DNA of 64,000 bases, from assembly GCF_041949975.1 (NCBI RefSeq), contig NZ_JBHFQG010000006.1:105247-169246 (forward strand). Direction: 5' to 3'. Position 1 is the stretch's first letter. Every line of letters starts with the position of its first letter. Below are positions 34,467 through 41,760 of this stretch, in pieces. The position numbers and the translations under genes are program-made. This stretch comes from Alteribacillus sp041949975 (GTDB lineage Bacteria; Bacillota; Bacilli; Bacillales; Marinococcaceae). The notes below the pieces were generated by a model that saw only the letters and a program-made list of their open reading frames with translations, did no database searches and was not told the DNA's origin.

Positions 34467-34497
34467 TCGTCTTGTTTTAGTAATGAGCCTTACTTGT

Positions 34498-34738
34498 AAG
34501 AACAAAAGCGCAAACGCCCTGATCAGCCTCGACAGGTAAATGTTCTCCAGTCACTAAAGGCGCTCTTACTTCCACAGGATGTGGTGACTTCTGCGTTGCG
34601 AACCGATGTTCGCGATTCTAGCAAAAGTTCCTTAAACCGTCTTGGGCCTCCGAGAGGCTGGGTGCTGAAGCTAAACGCGGATCAAACAATATGAAGATAG
34701 TTATCCACAACTTGTAAAAACATAATTTCCTAAACAAT
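34498..34738. repeat. Structured intergenic repeat, copy A (with foreign apical insert)
   Basis: About 241 nt without an ORF. The outer 55 nt and the last 88 nt match copy B at 58639-58826 at roughly 95 percent by eye. The CAGCCTC near 34526 pairs with GAGGCTG near 34654, bringing the two ends together. Between them, in place of copy B's perfect hairpin, lies a longer segment (34568-34637) that matches a different repeat at 63.5 kb. The tail abuts the T-run of the spoVAEb terminator; the head lies upstream of the dacB promoter. Similar 'GCGCAAGCGCC...GAGGCTGGGCGCTGAAGC' repeats are, from memory, common in Bacillaceae genomes. Confidence 0.85.
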
Positions 34739-34775
34739 GAAAAAAGCGCCTTCTTATTGTAAAGAAGACACCTTA
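34739..34775 (-). terminator. Rho-independent terminator of spoVAEb
   Basis: Minus strand stem of about 12 bp including G-U pairs (arms 34744-34755 and 34762-34774) followed by TTTTTT. It directly adjoins repeat copy A. Confidence 0.78.
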
Positions 34776-34785
34776 GAATTTTTTT

Positions 34786-35136
34786 CTACCCTTTTGGTTT
34801 AAAACAAAGGGCTGCTAAAAAAGAAAATATAATTGCAGCTGAAATACCAGCACTTGTTACTTCAAATATCCCAGTTATTACTCCTATAATACCGTGCTGC
34901 TCAGCTTCAGCCATTGCCCCGTGAACAAGTGAGTTTCCAAAACTGGTAATGGGAACAGTCGCCCCAGCTCCCGCAAAGTCTATTAAAGGTTCATACCAGC
35001 CTAGGCCATCAAGAATGGCTCCTCCTACGACCAATGCACTCAATGTATGTCCTGGCGGCAGTTTGGCTATATCCATTAAGAGTTGACCAATAACACAAAT
35101 TATTCCTCCTACGATAAAAGCCCACAAATACATCAT
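34786..35136 (-). CDS. spoVAEb: Stage V sporulation protein AE, SpoVAEb type
   Basis: A 116-residue membrane protein with three to four helices and the SpoVAEb pattern: 'YLWAFIVGGIICVIGQLLMDIAKLPPGHTLSALVVGGAILDGLGWYEPLIDFAGAGATVPITSFGNSLVHGAM'. Part of the channel that moves calcium-dipicolinate into the developing spore and out at germination. Start: ATG at 35136, one nt after the spoVAD stop, behind GGTGAGAG. Last gene of the cluster, followed by a terminator. SpoVAC and SpoVAEb share the 'GAGxxVPxTxFxN' membrane motif. Confidence 0.94.
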   Translation of the reverse strand: MMYLWAFIVGGIICVIGQLLMDIAKLPPGHTLSALVVGGAILDGLGWYEPLIDFAGAGATVPITSFGNSLVHGAMAEAEQHGIIGVITGIFEVTSAGISAAIIFSFLAALCFKPKG

Positions 35137-35137
35137 G

Positions 35138-36148
35138 TCAACTCTCACCCCTTTCAATAGAAACAGCATGAGCGATACATGGAATGGATTCTTTTTGCTG
35201 GTAAGAAAGCGGGCTTAATAAAGCACCAGTGGCTACGACTAACATTTTGTTGATCTCCTTATTTTCCATTCTATTAAGCAGATGCCCATAAACAACCGCT
35301 GCAGAGCATCCCGAACCACTTGCCCCTGCCTGCACCTGTTGGTCTTCGTTATATATTAAGAGCCCGCAATCTATACATTGGTCATCTGTTACCATTAGTC
35401 CTCTTTGCTGCAGTAATTCTTTCATTAAAGGAAGCCCTACACTTCCCAGATCTCCAGTTACTATATAATCATAGTAAGAAGGATCTCTATCCAAATCGGT
35501 AAAGTGAGCTTCTATTGTGTCGGCTGCAGCTGGTGCCATTGCGCCTCCCATATTAAATGGATCTGTTAACCCCATATCAATAACTTTCCCAATGGTAGCA
35601 GAGGTTACTTTTGGTCCCGTGCCGCTTTTGCCAACTACCGCTGCCCCTGAAGCTGTTACCGTCCATTGAGAAGTAGGCGGCTTTTGCGCACCATATTCGG
35701 TAGGATATCGGAATTGCTTCTCCACTGCAGCATTATGACTCGCTGAACCCGTTAATATATAATCTGCTCCACCCTTATCTATGATAAAGCTCCCTAAAGC
35801 AAGTCCTTCCATTGAAGTAGAACAAGCCCCGAATAAACCAATATAGGGTATAGAGAGGGACCGGCATGCAAAACTAGTTGCGGTCATTTGATTTATCAAA
35901 TCTCCAGCAAATACAAATTGCATATCTTCTGGCTGTTTATTTATTTTAGAAAGAGAAGTATAAGCTGCTTCTTCCATTAATTTTTTTTGAGCATTTTCAA
36001 ATGAATTTTCATACATCCATATATTGGAAAATAAGTGGTCAAAATCTCTTCCTAGATTTCCTTCTGCTTCAAATGGACCACCCACTACCCCCGTTGATAA
36101 AATAACAGGGGAATTCGCAAACGCCCAAGACTGGCTACCTTGCAGCAT
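35138..36148 (-). CDS. spoVAD: Stage V sporulation protein AD (dipicolinate-binding)
   Basis: A 336-residue soluble protein of thiolase-like fold that binds dipicolinic acid at the membrane. Family segments: 'PVILSTGVVGGPFEAEG', 'LFGACSTSMEGLALGSFIID', 'SASHNAAVEKQFRYPTEYGAQKPPTSQWTVTASGAAVV' and 'DMGLTDPFNMGGAMAPAAADTIEAHF'. Start: ATG at 36148 ('MLQGSQSWAF') behind AGGGGGA; eight upstream codons were rejected because they run toward spoVAC. The N-terminus beginning 'MLQGxQxWxF...STGVVGGPFEA' resembles, from memory, the SpoVAD paralogues of mobile spoVA2-type operons more than B. subtilis SpoVAD ('MKLTGKQTW'). Confidence 0.94.
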   Translation of the reverse strand: MLQGSQSWAFANSPVILSTGVVGGPFEAEGNLGRDFDHLFSNIWMYENSFENAQKKLMEEAAYTSLSKINKQPEDMQFVFAGDLINQMTATSFACRSLSIPYIGLFGACSTSMEGLALGSFIIDKGGADYILTGSASHNAAVEKQFRYPTEYGAQKPPTSQWTVTASGAAVVGKSGTGPKVTSATIGKVIDMGLTDPFNMGGAMAPAAADTIEAHFTDLDRDPSYYDYIVTGDLGSVGLPLMKELLQQRGLMVTDDQCIDCGLLIYNEDQQVQAGASGSGCSAAVVYGHLLNRMENKEINKMLVVATGALLSPLSYQQKESIPCIAHAVSIERGES

Positions 36149-36150
36149 TT

Positions 36151-36621
36151 TTATCCCCCTATTCCTTGCCATATTGTTTTAATAAGAGCAATAACAAACG
36201 CCGCCGTAGTTCCAAATACGATAACCGGTCCAGCAAGTTTAAACATATTTGATCCTATTCCAAAAACTGGTCCTTCTGTTCTATGCTCGATAGCTGCACT
36301 TGCCATTGCGTTGGCAAAGCCGGTAACCGGAACTGCTGATCCTGCACCGGCAACCTGTCCAAACTTATCATAAACTCCAAATCCTGTAAGTAACACTGCA
36401 ATAAAAATTAATACTGCAATGGTGGGATTACCCGCCGTTTGTTCATTAAAATTAAAGTTGTAGAGAAAAAAGTTCTGGATGGCCTGCCCTAGTATGCATA
36501 AAAGCCCTCCTATAAAAAAAGCTTTTATACAGTTTGCTACTACCGGGCGCTTTGGTTCTTCTCTGGAGGCAAACTTTTGATAGGTTGTTTTAATATCTTC
36601 TTTCTGTTTTTGTTTGCTCAT
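36151..36621 (-). CDS. spoVAC: Stage V sporulation protein AC (SpoVAC)
   Basis: A 156-residue membrane protein: basic cytoplasmic N-terminus (1-28), then about four helices with 'CIKAFFIGGLLCILGQAIQNFF', 'FGVYDKFGQVAGAGSAVPVTGFANAMASAAIEHRTEGPVFGIGSNMFKLAGPVIVFG'. SpoVAC is proposed to act as a mechanosensitive channel for calcium-dipicolinate release. It follows the decayed lipoprotein gene by about 11 nt and precedes spoVAD by 2 nt. At the usual spoVA site (49 kb) this gene is absent. Confidence 0.94.
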   Translation of the reverse strand: MSKQKQKEDIKTTYQKFASREEPKRPVVANCIKAFFIGGLLCILGQAIQNFFLYNFNFNEQTAGNPTIAVLIFIAVLLTGFGVYDKFGQVAGAGSAVPVTGFANAMASAAIEHRTEGPVFGIGSNMFKLAGPVIVFGTTAAFVIALIKTIWQGIGG

Positions 36622-36632
36622 ATAACCACCTG

Positions 36633-37050
36633 TTACCCTTTCATGAATTCTTCAAATTTTGCTAACCGCTGTTCCCGTTCTTTTTTTCATCTGCTTGACT
36701 GCCATGTCTTTTTTTATATTTTGTAATTCCAGCATTGCCTTTTTGTCTGTAAAAAAATGGATATTATAATCCGGCCAATGTTTTGATAACCGTTCATGTC
36801 TTTTTTTCTCAGCGACTCCAGTTGAAATCTGGCCATTTGTTTTACCTCGGCTGCAGCGTACAGTTTTTTCCCGCTTGTTATTGCTACGGCAGAAGTAATA
36901 GATTCTAATTCTTCTAACAGCTCTTCTTCTTCGTTCATTTCTGTATTAATAATTTTTTTTGGCTCAGGAGATGCGTTTTCTTGACAGCCTGCAATAACTA
37001 TTAAAAATACACACACCAACAATATAATCGTTAATATGTTTTTTCTGCAT
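36633..37050 (-). pseudogene. YhcN/YlaJ-type spore lipoprotein gene with three single-base indels
   Basis: The best open stretch (36714-37022) gives 'LLVCVFLIVIAGCQENASPEPKK...AITSGKKLYAAAEVKQMARFQLESLRKK', a lipobox (AGC) followed by the segment typical of YhcN/YlaJ sporulation lipoproteins. The ATG with a proper site (GGAAGGAAG; ATG at 37050) is out of frame by one A in an A-run. Past 'SLRKK' the frame is lost in an A7 run, but the next frame continues 'HERLSKHWPDYNIHF' and 'TDKKAMLELQNIKKDMAVKQM', and the first frame resumes in another A7 run with 'KEREQRLAKFEEFMKG' and a stop at 36633. The repaired protein would have about 130-139 residues. Decay or homopolymer sequencing errors are both possible. 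It heads the spoVAC-AD-AEb operon. Confidence 0.75.
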
Positions 37051-37085
37051 TAATTTTCTTCCTTCCCTGTAAGCCCTGCCCTTTA

Positions 37086-37115
37086 TAGTATGAAATAGGA
37101 TCCACTTTTTTATGA
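37086..37115 (-). promoter_or_regulatory. Sigma-G-like promoter of the lipoprotein-spoVAC-AD-AEb cluster
   Basis: Minus strand: TCATA (37111-37115), 18-nt spacer, perfect CATACTA (37086-37092), about 36 nt upstream of the presumed lipoprotein ATG at 37050. Forespore expression is expected for spoVA genes. Confidence 0.6.
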
Positions 37116-37258
37116 AAATTACCATTTGTAAATATTAGGATTATAAAGAAAGGAAAATGGAAAATGCAGTATATTTTTATTACTGATTTGTTTTTTATTG
37201 TCCGTTTGTAACTTGATGATTTTATATTTAATGTTTCTTAAATTAAAAGTTTTAATGA

Positions 37259-37675
37259 CAAAGCGAGCAAAAATTATTATCAGTAATAAATCAAGGAATT
37301 GCTTTAAATGAAGAGGAACTAAGAGAAGAAATTCGACACCATTTGCATATGCAGGCTCTAGAAATTAGAAACATTGTATATAAACAGACAAAATCACCGC
37401 ATCCTAAAGCAATTGAAGATACGCCTAGTTTAATATCATATGATAAAAAGACATTGTATAAAAACTTTCCTGCTGACAAGGCGAGGGGTATCGAACAATT
37501 CTTTATCTATTATGAAGAATACATAAATACGTATTGGAAAGGCCCTGAAGGTCAAATAAAAAAAGTATTTCGGAAAAATTCACGCCACGGATCAAGTGAA
37601 AAAGAACAAATTACAGAAGCCTCGTCTCAATTATTAAAAAAACTTGATCGTAATCTCGTCTTTTTTATCCATTAG
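37259..37675 (+). pseudogene. Start-less ORF fragment, unknown product
   Basis: The frame is open from just after a TGA at 37256-37258 to a TAG-type stop at 37673-37675, encoding about 138 residues ('SEQKLLSVINQGIALNEEELREEIRHHLHMQALEIRNIV...NFPADKARGIEQFFIYYEEYINTYWKGPEGQIKKVF'). The first in-frame ATG (37343) lies well inside and has no ribosome-binding site. An ATG at 37255 would be in frame if one A were removed from the A5 run at 37269-37273. It is rich in charged residues and predicted soluble. A rho-independent terminator overlaps its stop, suggesting it was a real gene. No family recognised. It lies between the lipoprotein and DUF421 genes. Confidence 0.5.
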
Positions 37676-37692
37676 AGACGGGATTTTATTTT
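37652..37692 (+). terminator. Rho-independent terminator at the end of the start-less ORF
   Basis: 10-bp stem with one G-U pair (arms 37652-37661 and 37676-37685) followed by TTATTTTTC, overlapping the last codons of the fragment. Confidence 0.75.
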
Positions 37693-37770
37693 TCTTGTTT
37701 AACTTTAAAGGGTATTTTTTGAGGAAAGGACCATACTAAAAAAAGCATAACTGACAACAGGAGGACAGCT

Positions 37771-38463
37771 ATGCAGCAAATAAATTTTTTGCACTTAACT
37801 ATTGAATTGACCAGTGGTTTTTTTGCTTTACTTATTATAACCAAAGTACTTGGGAAAACACAGATTAATCAGCTGACCCCTTTTGATTTTATATCAGCGC
37901 TTGTCCTTGGCGAGTTAGTCGGTAATGCTATTTATGATAGAGAAATCGGTCTTCATTACGTTTTGTATGCTATTGTATTATGGGCTGTGCTGATTGGTAC
38001 AATTGAAACCATAACACAGAAGAAGAAAAGCACTAGGAGCTGGTTTGAGGGTAGGCCTGCGATAATTATTAGAAAGGGAAAACTAGATTACGAAGCAATG
38101 AAAAAAAACAAGCTGGACCTAAACCAGCTTCAGCATTTATTAAGAGACAGGGAGATATTCAGTTTAAAAGATGTTCACTATGCTATATTAGAAGCGAATG
38201 GAACGGTGAACGTTTTAAAAACATCTGAGGCTTCCACTCCGACAAATAAAGAGTGGATGACTGAGCTGCCTGCCGAACCCAAATTACCATTAGCCTTAAT
38301 TTTAGACGGAGAATGGGTAGAAGATAACATTTTAGAAACAGAGATCTCAAAAGAACAAGTGCTGCAACATATTTATTCAAGGAATATTCCAGACATCAAC
38401 CGGATTTTATATGCAGAATGGAATGGTTCGTTTCCTTTGTATATCCAAACGTATGAATCATAA
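37771..38463 (+). CDS. DUF421 membrane protein (YetF-like)
   Basis: A 230-residue protein with three N-terminal membrane helices (about 9-30, 38-58 and 62-82) and a C-terminal cytoplasmic DUF421 domain, including 'ITKVLGKTQINQLTPFDFISALVLGELVGNAIYD', 'GRPAIIIRKGKLDYEAMKKNKLDLNQLQHLLRDREIFSLKDVHYAILEANGTVNVLK'. The family includes B. subtilis YetF/YrbG/YdfR. The 2Duf protein of mobile spoVA2mob operons, linked to spore heat and pressure resistance, also has a DUF421 domain; this gene lies 0.7 kb from a spoVA cluster of that make-up, on the opposite strand. AGGAGG precedes the ATG. Confidence 0.88.
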   Translation: MQQINFLHLTIELTSGFFALLIITKVLGKTQINQLTPFDFISALVLGELVGNAIYDREIGLHYVLYAIVLWAVLIGTIETITQKKKSTRSWFEGRPAIIIRKGKLDYEAMKKNKLDLNQLQHLLRDREIFSLKDVHYAILEANGTVNVLKTSEASTPTNKEWMTELPAEPKLPLALILDGEWVEDNILETEISKEQVLQHIYSRNIPDINRILYAEWNGSFPLYIQTYES

Positions 38464-38493
38464 AAACTCGCCCGAAAAAGGCGAGTTTGCTTT
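38462..38493. terminator. Bidirectional terminator between the DUF421 gene and scpB
   Basis: Perfect 8-bp GC-rich stem (arms 38465-38472 and 38480-38487), A-rich on the left and T-containing on the right, between two converging genes. Confidence 0.82.
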
Positions 38494-39067
38494 ATTCGTT
38501 TTGTTGTATATTATCAAAAAACAAATCGGCTTCCTCTGTGAAGCGATGGTCTTCTGGTTCATCCAATGCTGGCAACTCATTTAAAGAAGCAAGGTTAAAA
38601 TATTCCAGAAACCGATTTGTTGTTTTATAAAGGATGGGGCGGCCAGTGCTTTGTGCACGACCTGCATCGGTAATAAGTGCTTTATTGATTAATGTTTGAA
38701 TGGCTTTTTCAGATTTAACTCCGCGAATATCATCAATTTCTGTCCTTGTGATTGGCTGATTATAAGCAATAATTGCTAAAGTTTCTAAGGAAGCTTGAGA
38801 TAATTTTCCTCTTTCCGGGACCTTAGCTAACTCTTCAATAAATGGAGCCACTTTTTCATTTGTTACTAATTGGAATCTATTTCCTGTCTTTTTCACTGCT
38901 AATCCTGGCATTGATTGCTCCATTCTTTCTTGACATATATGTAGTTGATGTTCAGCGTCTTTTTCTGAAATATGAAGCGTTCTCGCCACATCTTCTATCA
39001 TTAACCCTTCATCTCCGCAGACGTATAATAGTGCTTCTATAACGGCTTGTATGTCTAATTCTTCCAT
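38492..39067 (-). CDS. scpB: Segregation and condensation protein B
   Basis: A 191-residue kleisin-associated subunit of the SMC-ScpAB condensin complex. Two winged-helix domains can be followed: 'ALLYVCGDEGLMIEDVARTLHISEKDAEHQLHI' and 'SQASLETLAIIAYNQPITRTEIDDIRGVKSEKAIQTLINKALITDAGRAQSTGRPILYKTTNRFLEYF'. The ATG shares its first base with the scpA TAA. Length and order match B. subtilis scpA-scpB. Confidence 0.95.
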   Translation of the reverse strand: MEELDIQAVIEALLYVCGDEGLMIEDVARTLHISEKDAEHQLHICQERMEQSMPGLAVKKTGNRFQLVTNEKVAPFIEELAKVPERGKLSQASLETLAIIAYNQPITRTEIDDIRGVKSEKAIQTLINKALITDAGRAQSTGRPILYKTTNRFLEYFNLASLNELPALDEPEDHRFTEEADLFFDNIQQNE

Positions 39068-39822
39068 TAAGAGGCTGCCTCCTCTGTATATTCCACCATG
39101 ATCTCTTCAAAGTTATTTGATTGCATGCATGTTACTTTCTTGTTTTTCATTAATTCTAAAACAGCTAAAAAGGTAACTACAATATGAGGTTTTTCTCGCG
39201 AAGTGAACAAGTCAAAAAACCTGGTCTGCCCATGTTTTTTTTCTAAAAGAGTAACGATATCGTCCATTCTATCTTCAATTGATATTTCTTCTGATTTTAC
39301 TGTAGTAACCGGGGAAGAAGATACACGTATTCTTTCTTTTATTTTTTGATAGGCTTCCAGCATGTCAAACAAAGTTAATCCTTCCTGTAAAGTATTTTCT
39401 TCTGATAAAGCATATTCCTCGTGATTTAGTGTAGGTGCTTTAGCATAATGCATACTTGCTGATTTTTCCTTTTCTTTTAATTTTTCAGCGGCTTCTTTAT
39501 ATTTTTTATATTCCATTAGTCTGCTTAATAGTTCTTCGCGAGGATCTTCTTCTATTTTGTCATCAAATTCTTCGTCTTCGTCACTTATATCATTTGGCAA
39601 CAGCATTTTACTCTTAATTTCTAATAAAGTTGCTGCCATTACTAAATATTCACTTGCAATATCGAGTTCAAGTTCCTGCATGGTCTTTACATATTGAACA
39701 TATTGTTCCGTAATAACTGCCACCGGTATATTATAAATATCAACTTCTGCTTGACGAATCAAATGAAGTAATAAATCTAGTGGTCCTTCGAAGCTATCGA
39801 TCTTAACGTTGTATCGCTTCAT
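39067..39822 (-). CDS. scpA: Segregation and condensation protein A (kleisin)
   Basis: A 251-residue kleisin that bridges SMC heads in chromosome condensation and segregation. The N-terminus 'YNVKIDSFEGPLDLLLHLIRQAEVDIYNIPVAVITEQYVQYV' is diagnostic, followed by 'AATLLEIKSKMLLPND', an acidic linker, and a C-terminal winged helix ('VTFLAVLELMKNKKVTCMQSNNFEEIMV'). GGAGG precedes the ATG. It is divergent from ypuF, as in B. subtilis. Confidence 0.95.
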   Translation of the reverse strand: MKRYNVKIDSFEGPLDLLLHLIRQAEVDIYNIPVAVITEQYVQYVKTMQELELDIASEYLVMAATLLEIKSKMLLPNDISDEDEEFDDKIEEDPREELLSRLMEYKKYKEAAEKLKEKEKSASMHYAKAPTLNHEEYALSEENTLQEGLTLFDMLEAYQKIKERIRVSSSPVTTVKSEEISIEDRMDDIVTLLEKKHGQTRFFDLFTSREKPHIVVTFLAVLELMKNKKVTCMQSNNFEEIMVEYTEEAAS

Positions 39823-39980
39823 TTGTAACCTCCGCAGTAAAATTTATTAATTAAAATTATAGCATAGACACCTTAAAATCCGTGTTACGACTAAGTTTCC
39901 CTTTGATTAGATTTCGTACGGTTTTCTATGTTAAACTGATTTTATTGTACACAGTAAACCGGTAAGGAAAGAAGGTACGT

Positions 39981-40517
39981 ATGATGTATCCCGAAGCATA
40001 CATTCAATATTTAATACAATTTCATGCTTATAGAGATTTTTTTGAATGCCACGAAATTCTTGAAGATCATTGGAAAGAAAAAGAGGCTGGCAAAAGAGAT
40101 AAACATTGGGTTGGCTTAATCCAAGTTGCCGTAGGGCTTTATCATCATAGAAGAGAAAATTGGCGCGGAGCTCAAAAAACTTTACAAAACGCACGTAGTA
40201 TTTTACAGGAAAATGTTTACTACCTGCAACACTTGGCTTTAGATACTAACCGCTTAATCGAATTAATTGATGAAAGATTGTCTGATATTCTGCTTCAGCA
40301 TCCATATACAGACATGAACCTTCCTATTACAGATCCATCATTAATAGAACATTGTAAAAAGGAATGTAACGCAAAAAATGTCACCTGGTTCGCTGAAAGT
40401 GATCTAAATGATCCTTATATTGTGCATCGTCACATTTTACGTGACCGCAGCAATGTAACACAAGAACGATTTAAACAAAAAGTATTAAGAGAACAAAAAA
40501 GGCTGTCCTGGAGTTAG
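39981..40517 (+). CDS. ypuF: DUF309 protein (YpuF)
   Basis: A 178-residue helical protein with the DUF309 signature 'FHAYRDFFECHEILEDHWKE' (about 11-30) and 'DKHWVGLIQVAVGLYHHRRENWRGAQKTLQNA' (about 40-70). Function unknown; the His/Glu-rich signature suggests a metal or nucleotide site but this is not shown. In B. subtilis ypuF lies between ribT and scpA, the same place as here. It starts with two consecutive ATG codons behind GGAAAGAAGG. Confidence 0.9.
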   Translation: MMYPEAYIQYLIQFHAYRDFFECHEILEDHWKEKEAGKRDKHWVGLIQVAVGLYHHRRENWRGAQKTLQNARSILQENVYYLQHLALDTNRLIELIDERLSDILLQHPYTDMNLPITDPSLIEHCKKECNAKNVTWFAESDLNDPYIVHRHILRDRSNVTQERFKQKVLREQKRLSWS

Positions 40518-40538
40518 TTTCAAGAACAGCCTTTTCTA
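40495..40538. terminator. Terminator shared by ypuF and ribT
   Basis: Stem of about 10 bp (arms 40497-40506 and 40526-40535) with A-rich left and T-rich right flanks between converging genes; it overlaps the ypuF 3' end. Confidence 0.75.
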
Positions 40539-40551
40539 TATTACAACCAGT

Positions 40552-40935
40552 TTATCCGCTTACTTCACCAGTTTGTTCTCGTGCAGCTTCTGTCTCAGTA
40601 CATGTTCCTAAAAATTCCATTGTTTCTTCACAGCCTATAAGCTCACCGTCTAATCTTTCTTTAATCGTCAAGACCATTTTCTTTCCGATCCCCTCATCAC
40701 GATAAGACGGATTTACGCATAGATGTTGTAATTTTGCTGTGCCGTCATCATAAAAATAAAGTCCAAGGACCCCAATAATATCTTCTTCTTCTTTCCATAA
40801 ATAAAGCTGCCAGCGTTCATTTTCTTCGTAATTTCTTATGGTTTCCTGCAGCTTTTTAACATCTTTCTCTTCTGGCATATAAGATAGCAATCCCATGGCA
40901 ATTTTTTTATAGGCTGATTTAAACTTGATAAACAT
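40552..40935 (-). CDS. ribT: GNAT-family N-acetyltransferase RibT
   Basis: A 127-residue GNAT enzyme. The acetyl-CoA-binding 'LCVNPSYRDEGIGKKMVLTIKERL' (R-x-x-G-x-G/A type, about 71-94) and the preceding strand 'EEDIIGVLGLYFYDDGTAKLQHL' are clear. B. subtilis ribT, last gene of the rib operon, encodes the same family; its acceptor is unknown. Here it lies downstream of ribH but separated by about 280 nt containing a palindrome, so it may be transcribed separately. Confidence 0.85.
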   Translation of the reverse strand: MFIKFKSAYKKIAMGLLSYMPEEKDVKKLQETIRNYEENERWQLYLWKEEEDIIGVLGLYFYDDGTAKLQHLCVNPSYRDEGIGKKMVLTIKERLDGELIGCEETMEFLGTCTETEAAREQTGEVSG

Positions 40936-41171
40936 TTGTGATCATCCCTTATTCTTGAGAGAAATTGATGTTAAACAATAAAGACACTTTTCTCTCATTA
41001 TACTTCAAATTTTTCTTTTGAAAAGAGGCTGTGGAGGATTTAAATGTTTTTCTCTACACCTTTTTTATCATCGCCAACCATATCAACATTTTATACAATT
41101 TTCCCTTTAAATTTCGCCCAAATTTCTCATTGTTGTCATTTTTTTAATGTATAGGACGGATGAACATAAGA

Positions 41172-41210
41172 GAAACATGACGCAATGTCCGTCATGTTTT
41201 CCTTTTTCGT
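41172..41210. terminator. Hairpin downstream of ribH (possible terminator)
   Basis: A 10-bp inverted repeat (arms 41173-41183 and 41190-41200, 'AACATGACG...CGTCATGTT') lies just past the ribH stop codon. The T-rich flank is on the ribH side in plus-strand terms, so its fit as a minus-strand terminator is imperfect. The surrounding ribT-ribH gap (40936-41217) shows nothing else. Confidence 0.5.
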
Positions 41211-41217
41211 TATTAGT

Positions 41218-41691
41218 TTACTCTCTTTTTATGTTTTTATCAAGATTAGCCATTTCAATTGCCGCTAAAGCTGCTTCGGCTCCTTTGTTCCCTGCTTTCG
41301 TTCCAGCTCTTTCAATTGCCTGTTCAATCGTATTTGTAGTTAATACGCCAAATATCACGGGAAGTCCTTTTTCAAGAGATAAGCTTCCCACACCTTTTGC
41401 TACTTCTCCACAAACATAATCAAAATGAGGAGTCGAACCTTTTATAACTGTTCCTAAAGTTATAATAGCGTCATACTTTCCTGTTTCAGCCATTCGTTTA
41501 GCCGCATACGGAATTTCAAAAGCTCCTGGAACCCATGCTACATCAATTCCGTTGTCTTCTACGCCATGGCGTATTAATGCATCCTCCGCTCCGCCCAGAA
41601 GTTTACTAGTTATAAATTCATTAAATCGTCCTGCTACGATACCTATTTTTAATCCCGTTCCTACTAAATTTCCTTCGTAAGTATTTGCCAA
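41218..41691 (-). CDS. ribH: 6,7-dimethyl-8-ribityllumazine synthase
   Basis: A 157-residue enzyme forming lumazine from 5-amino-6-ribitylaminouracil and dihydroxybutanone phosphate; in Bacillus it assembles the 60-mer capsid around riboflavin synthase. Conserved segments: 'KIGIVAGRFNEFITSKLLGGAEDALIRHGV', 'VAWVPGAFEIPYAAKRMAETGKYDAIITLGTVIKGSTPHFDYV' and 'VIFGVLTTNTIEQAIERAGTKAGNKG'. Start: TTG at 41691 with GGAG 8 nt upstream; an in-frame start 13 codons earlier precedes that site. Fourth gene of the FMN-riboswitch operon. Confidence 0.95.
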   Translation of the reverse strand: MANTYEGNLVGTGLKIGIVAGRFNEFITSKLLGGAEDALIRHGVEDNGIDVAWVPGAFEIPYAAKRMAETGKYDAIITLGTVIKGSTPHFDYVCGEVAKGVGSLSLEKGLPVIFGVLTTNTIEQAIERAGTKAGNKGAEAALAAIEMANLDKNIKRE

Positions 41692-41760
41692 TGGTATAAC
41701 TCCTTTATTTGTATAGTAAAATATATTCAATCAATACTGCTATATTTCTTATTTAGCCAA

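Noticed and set aside
34500..34780. Repeat copy A considered as part of a CRISPR or tRNA-like array
   Set aside because: No regularly spaced short repeats or cloverleaf; it matches a single dispersed element at 58.6 kb.
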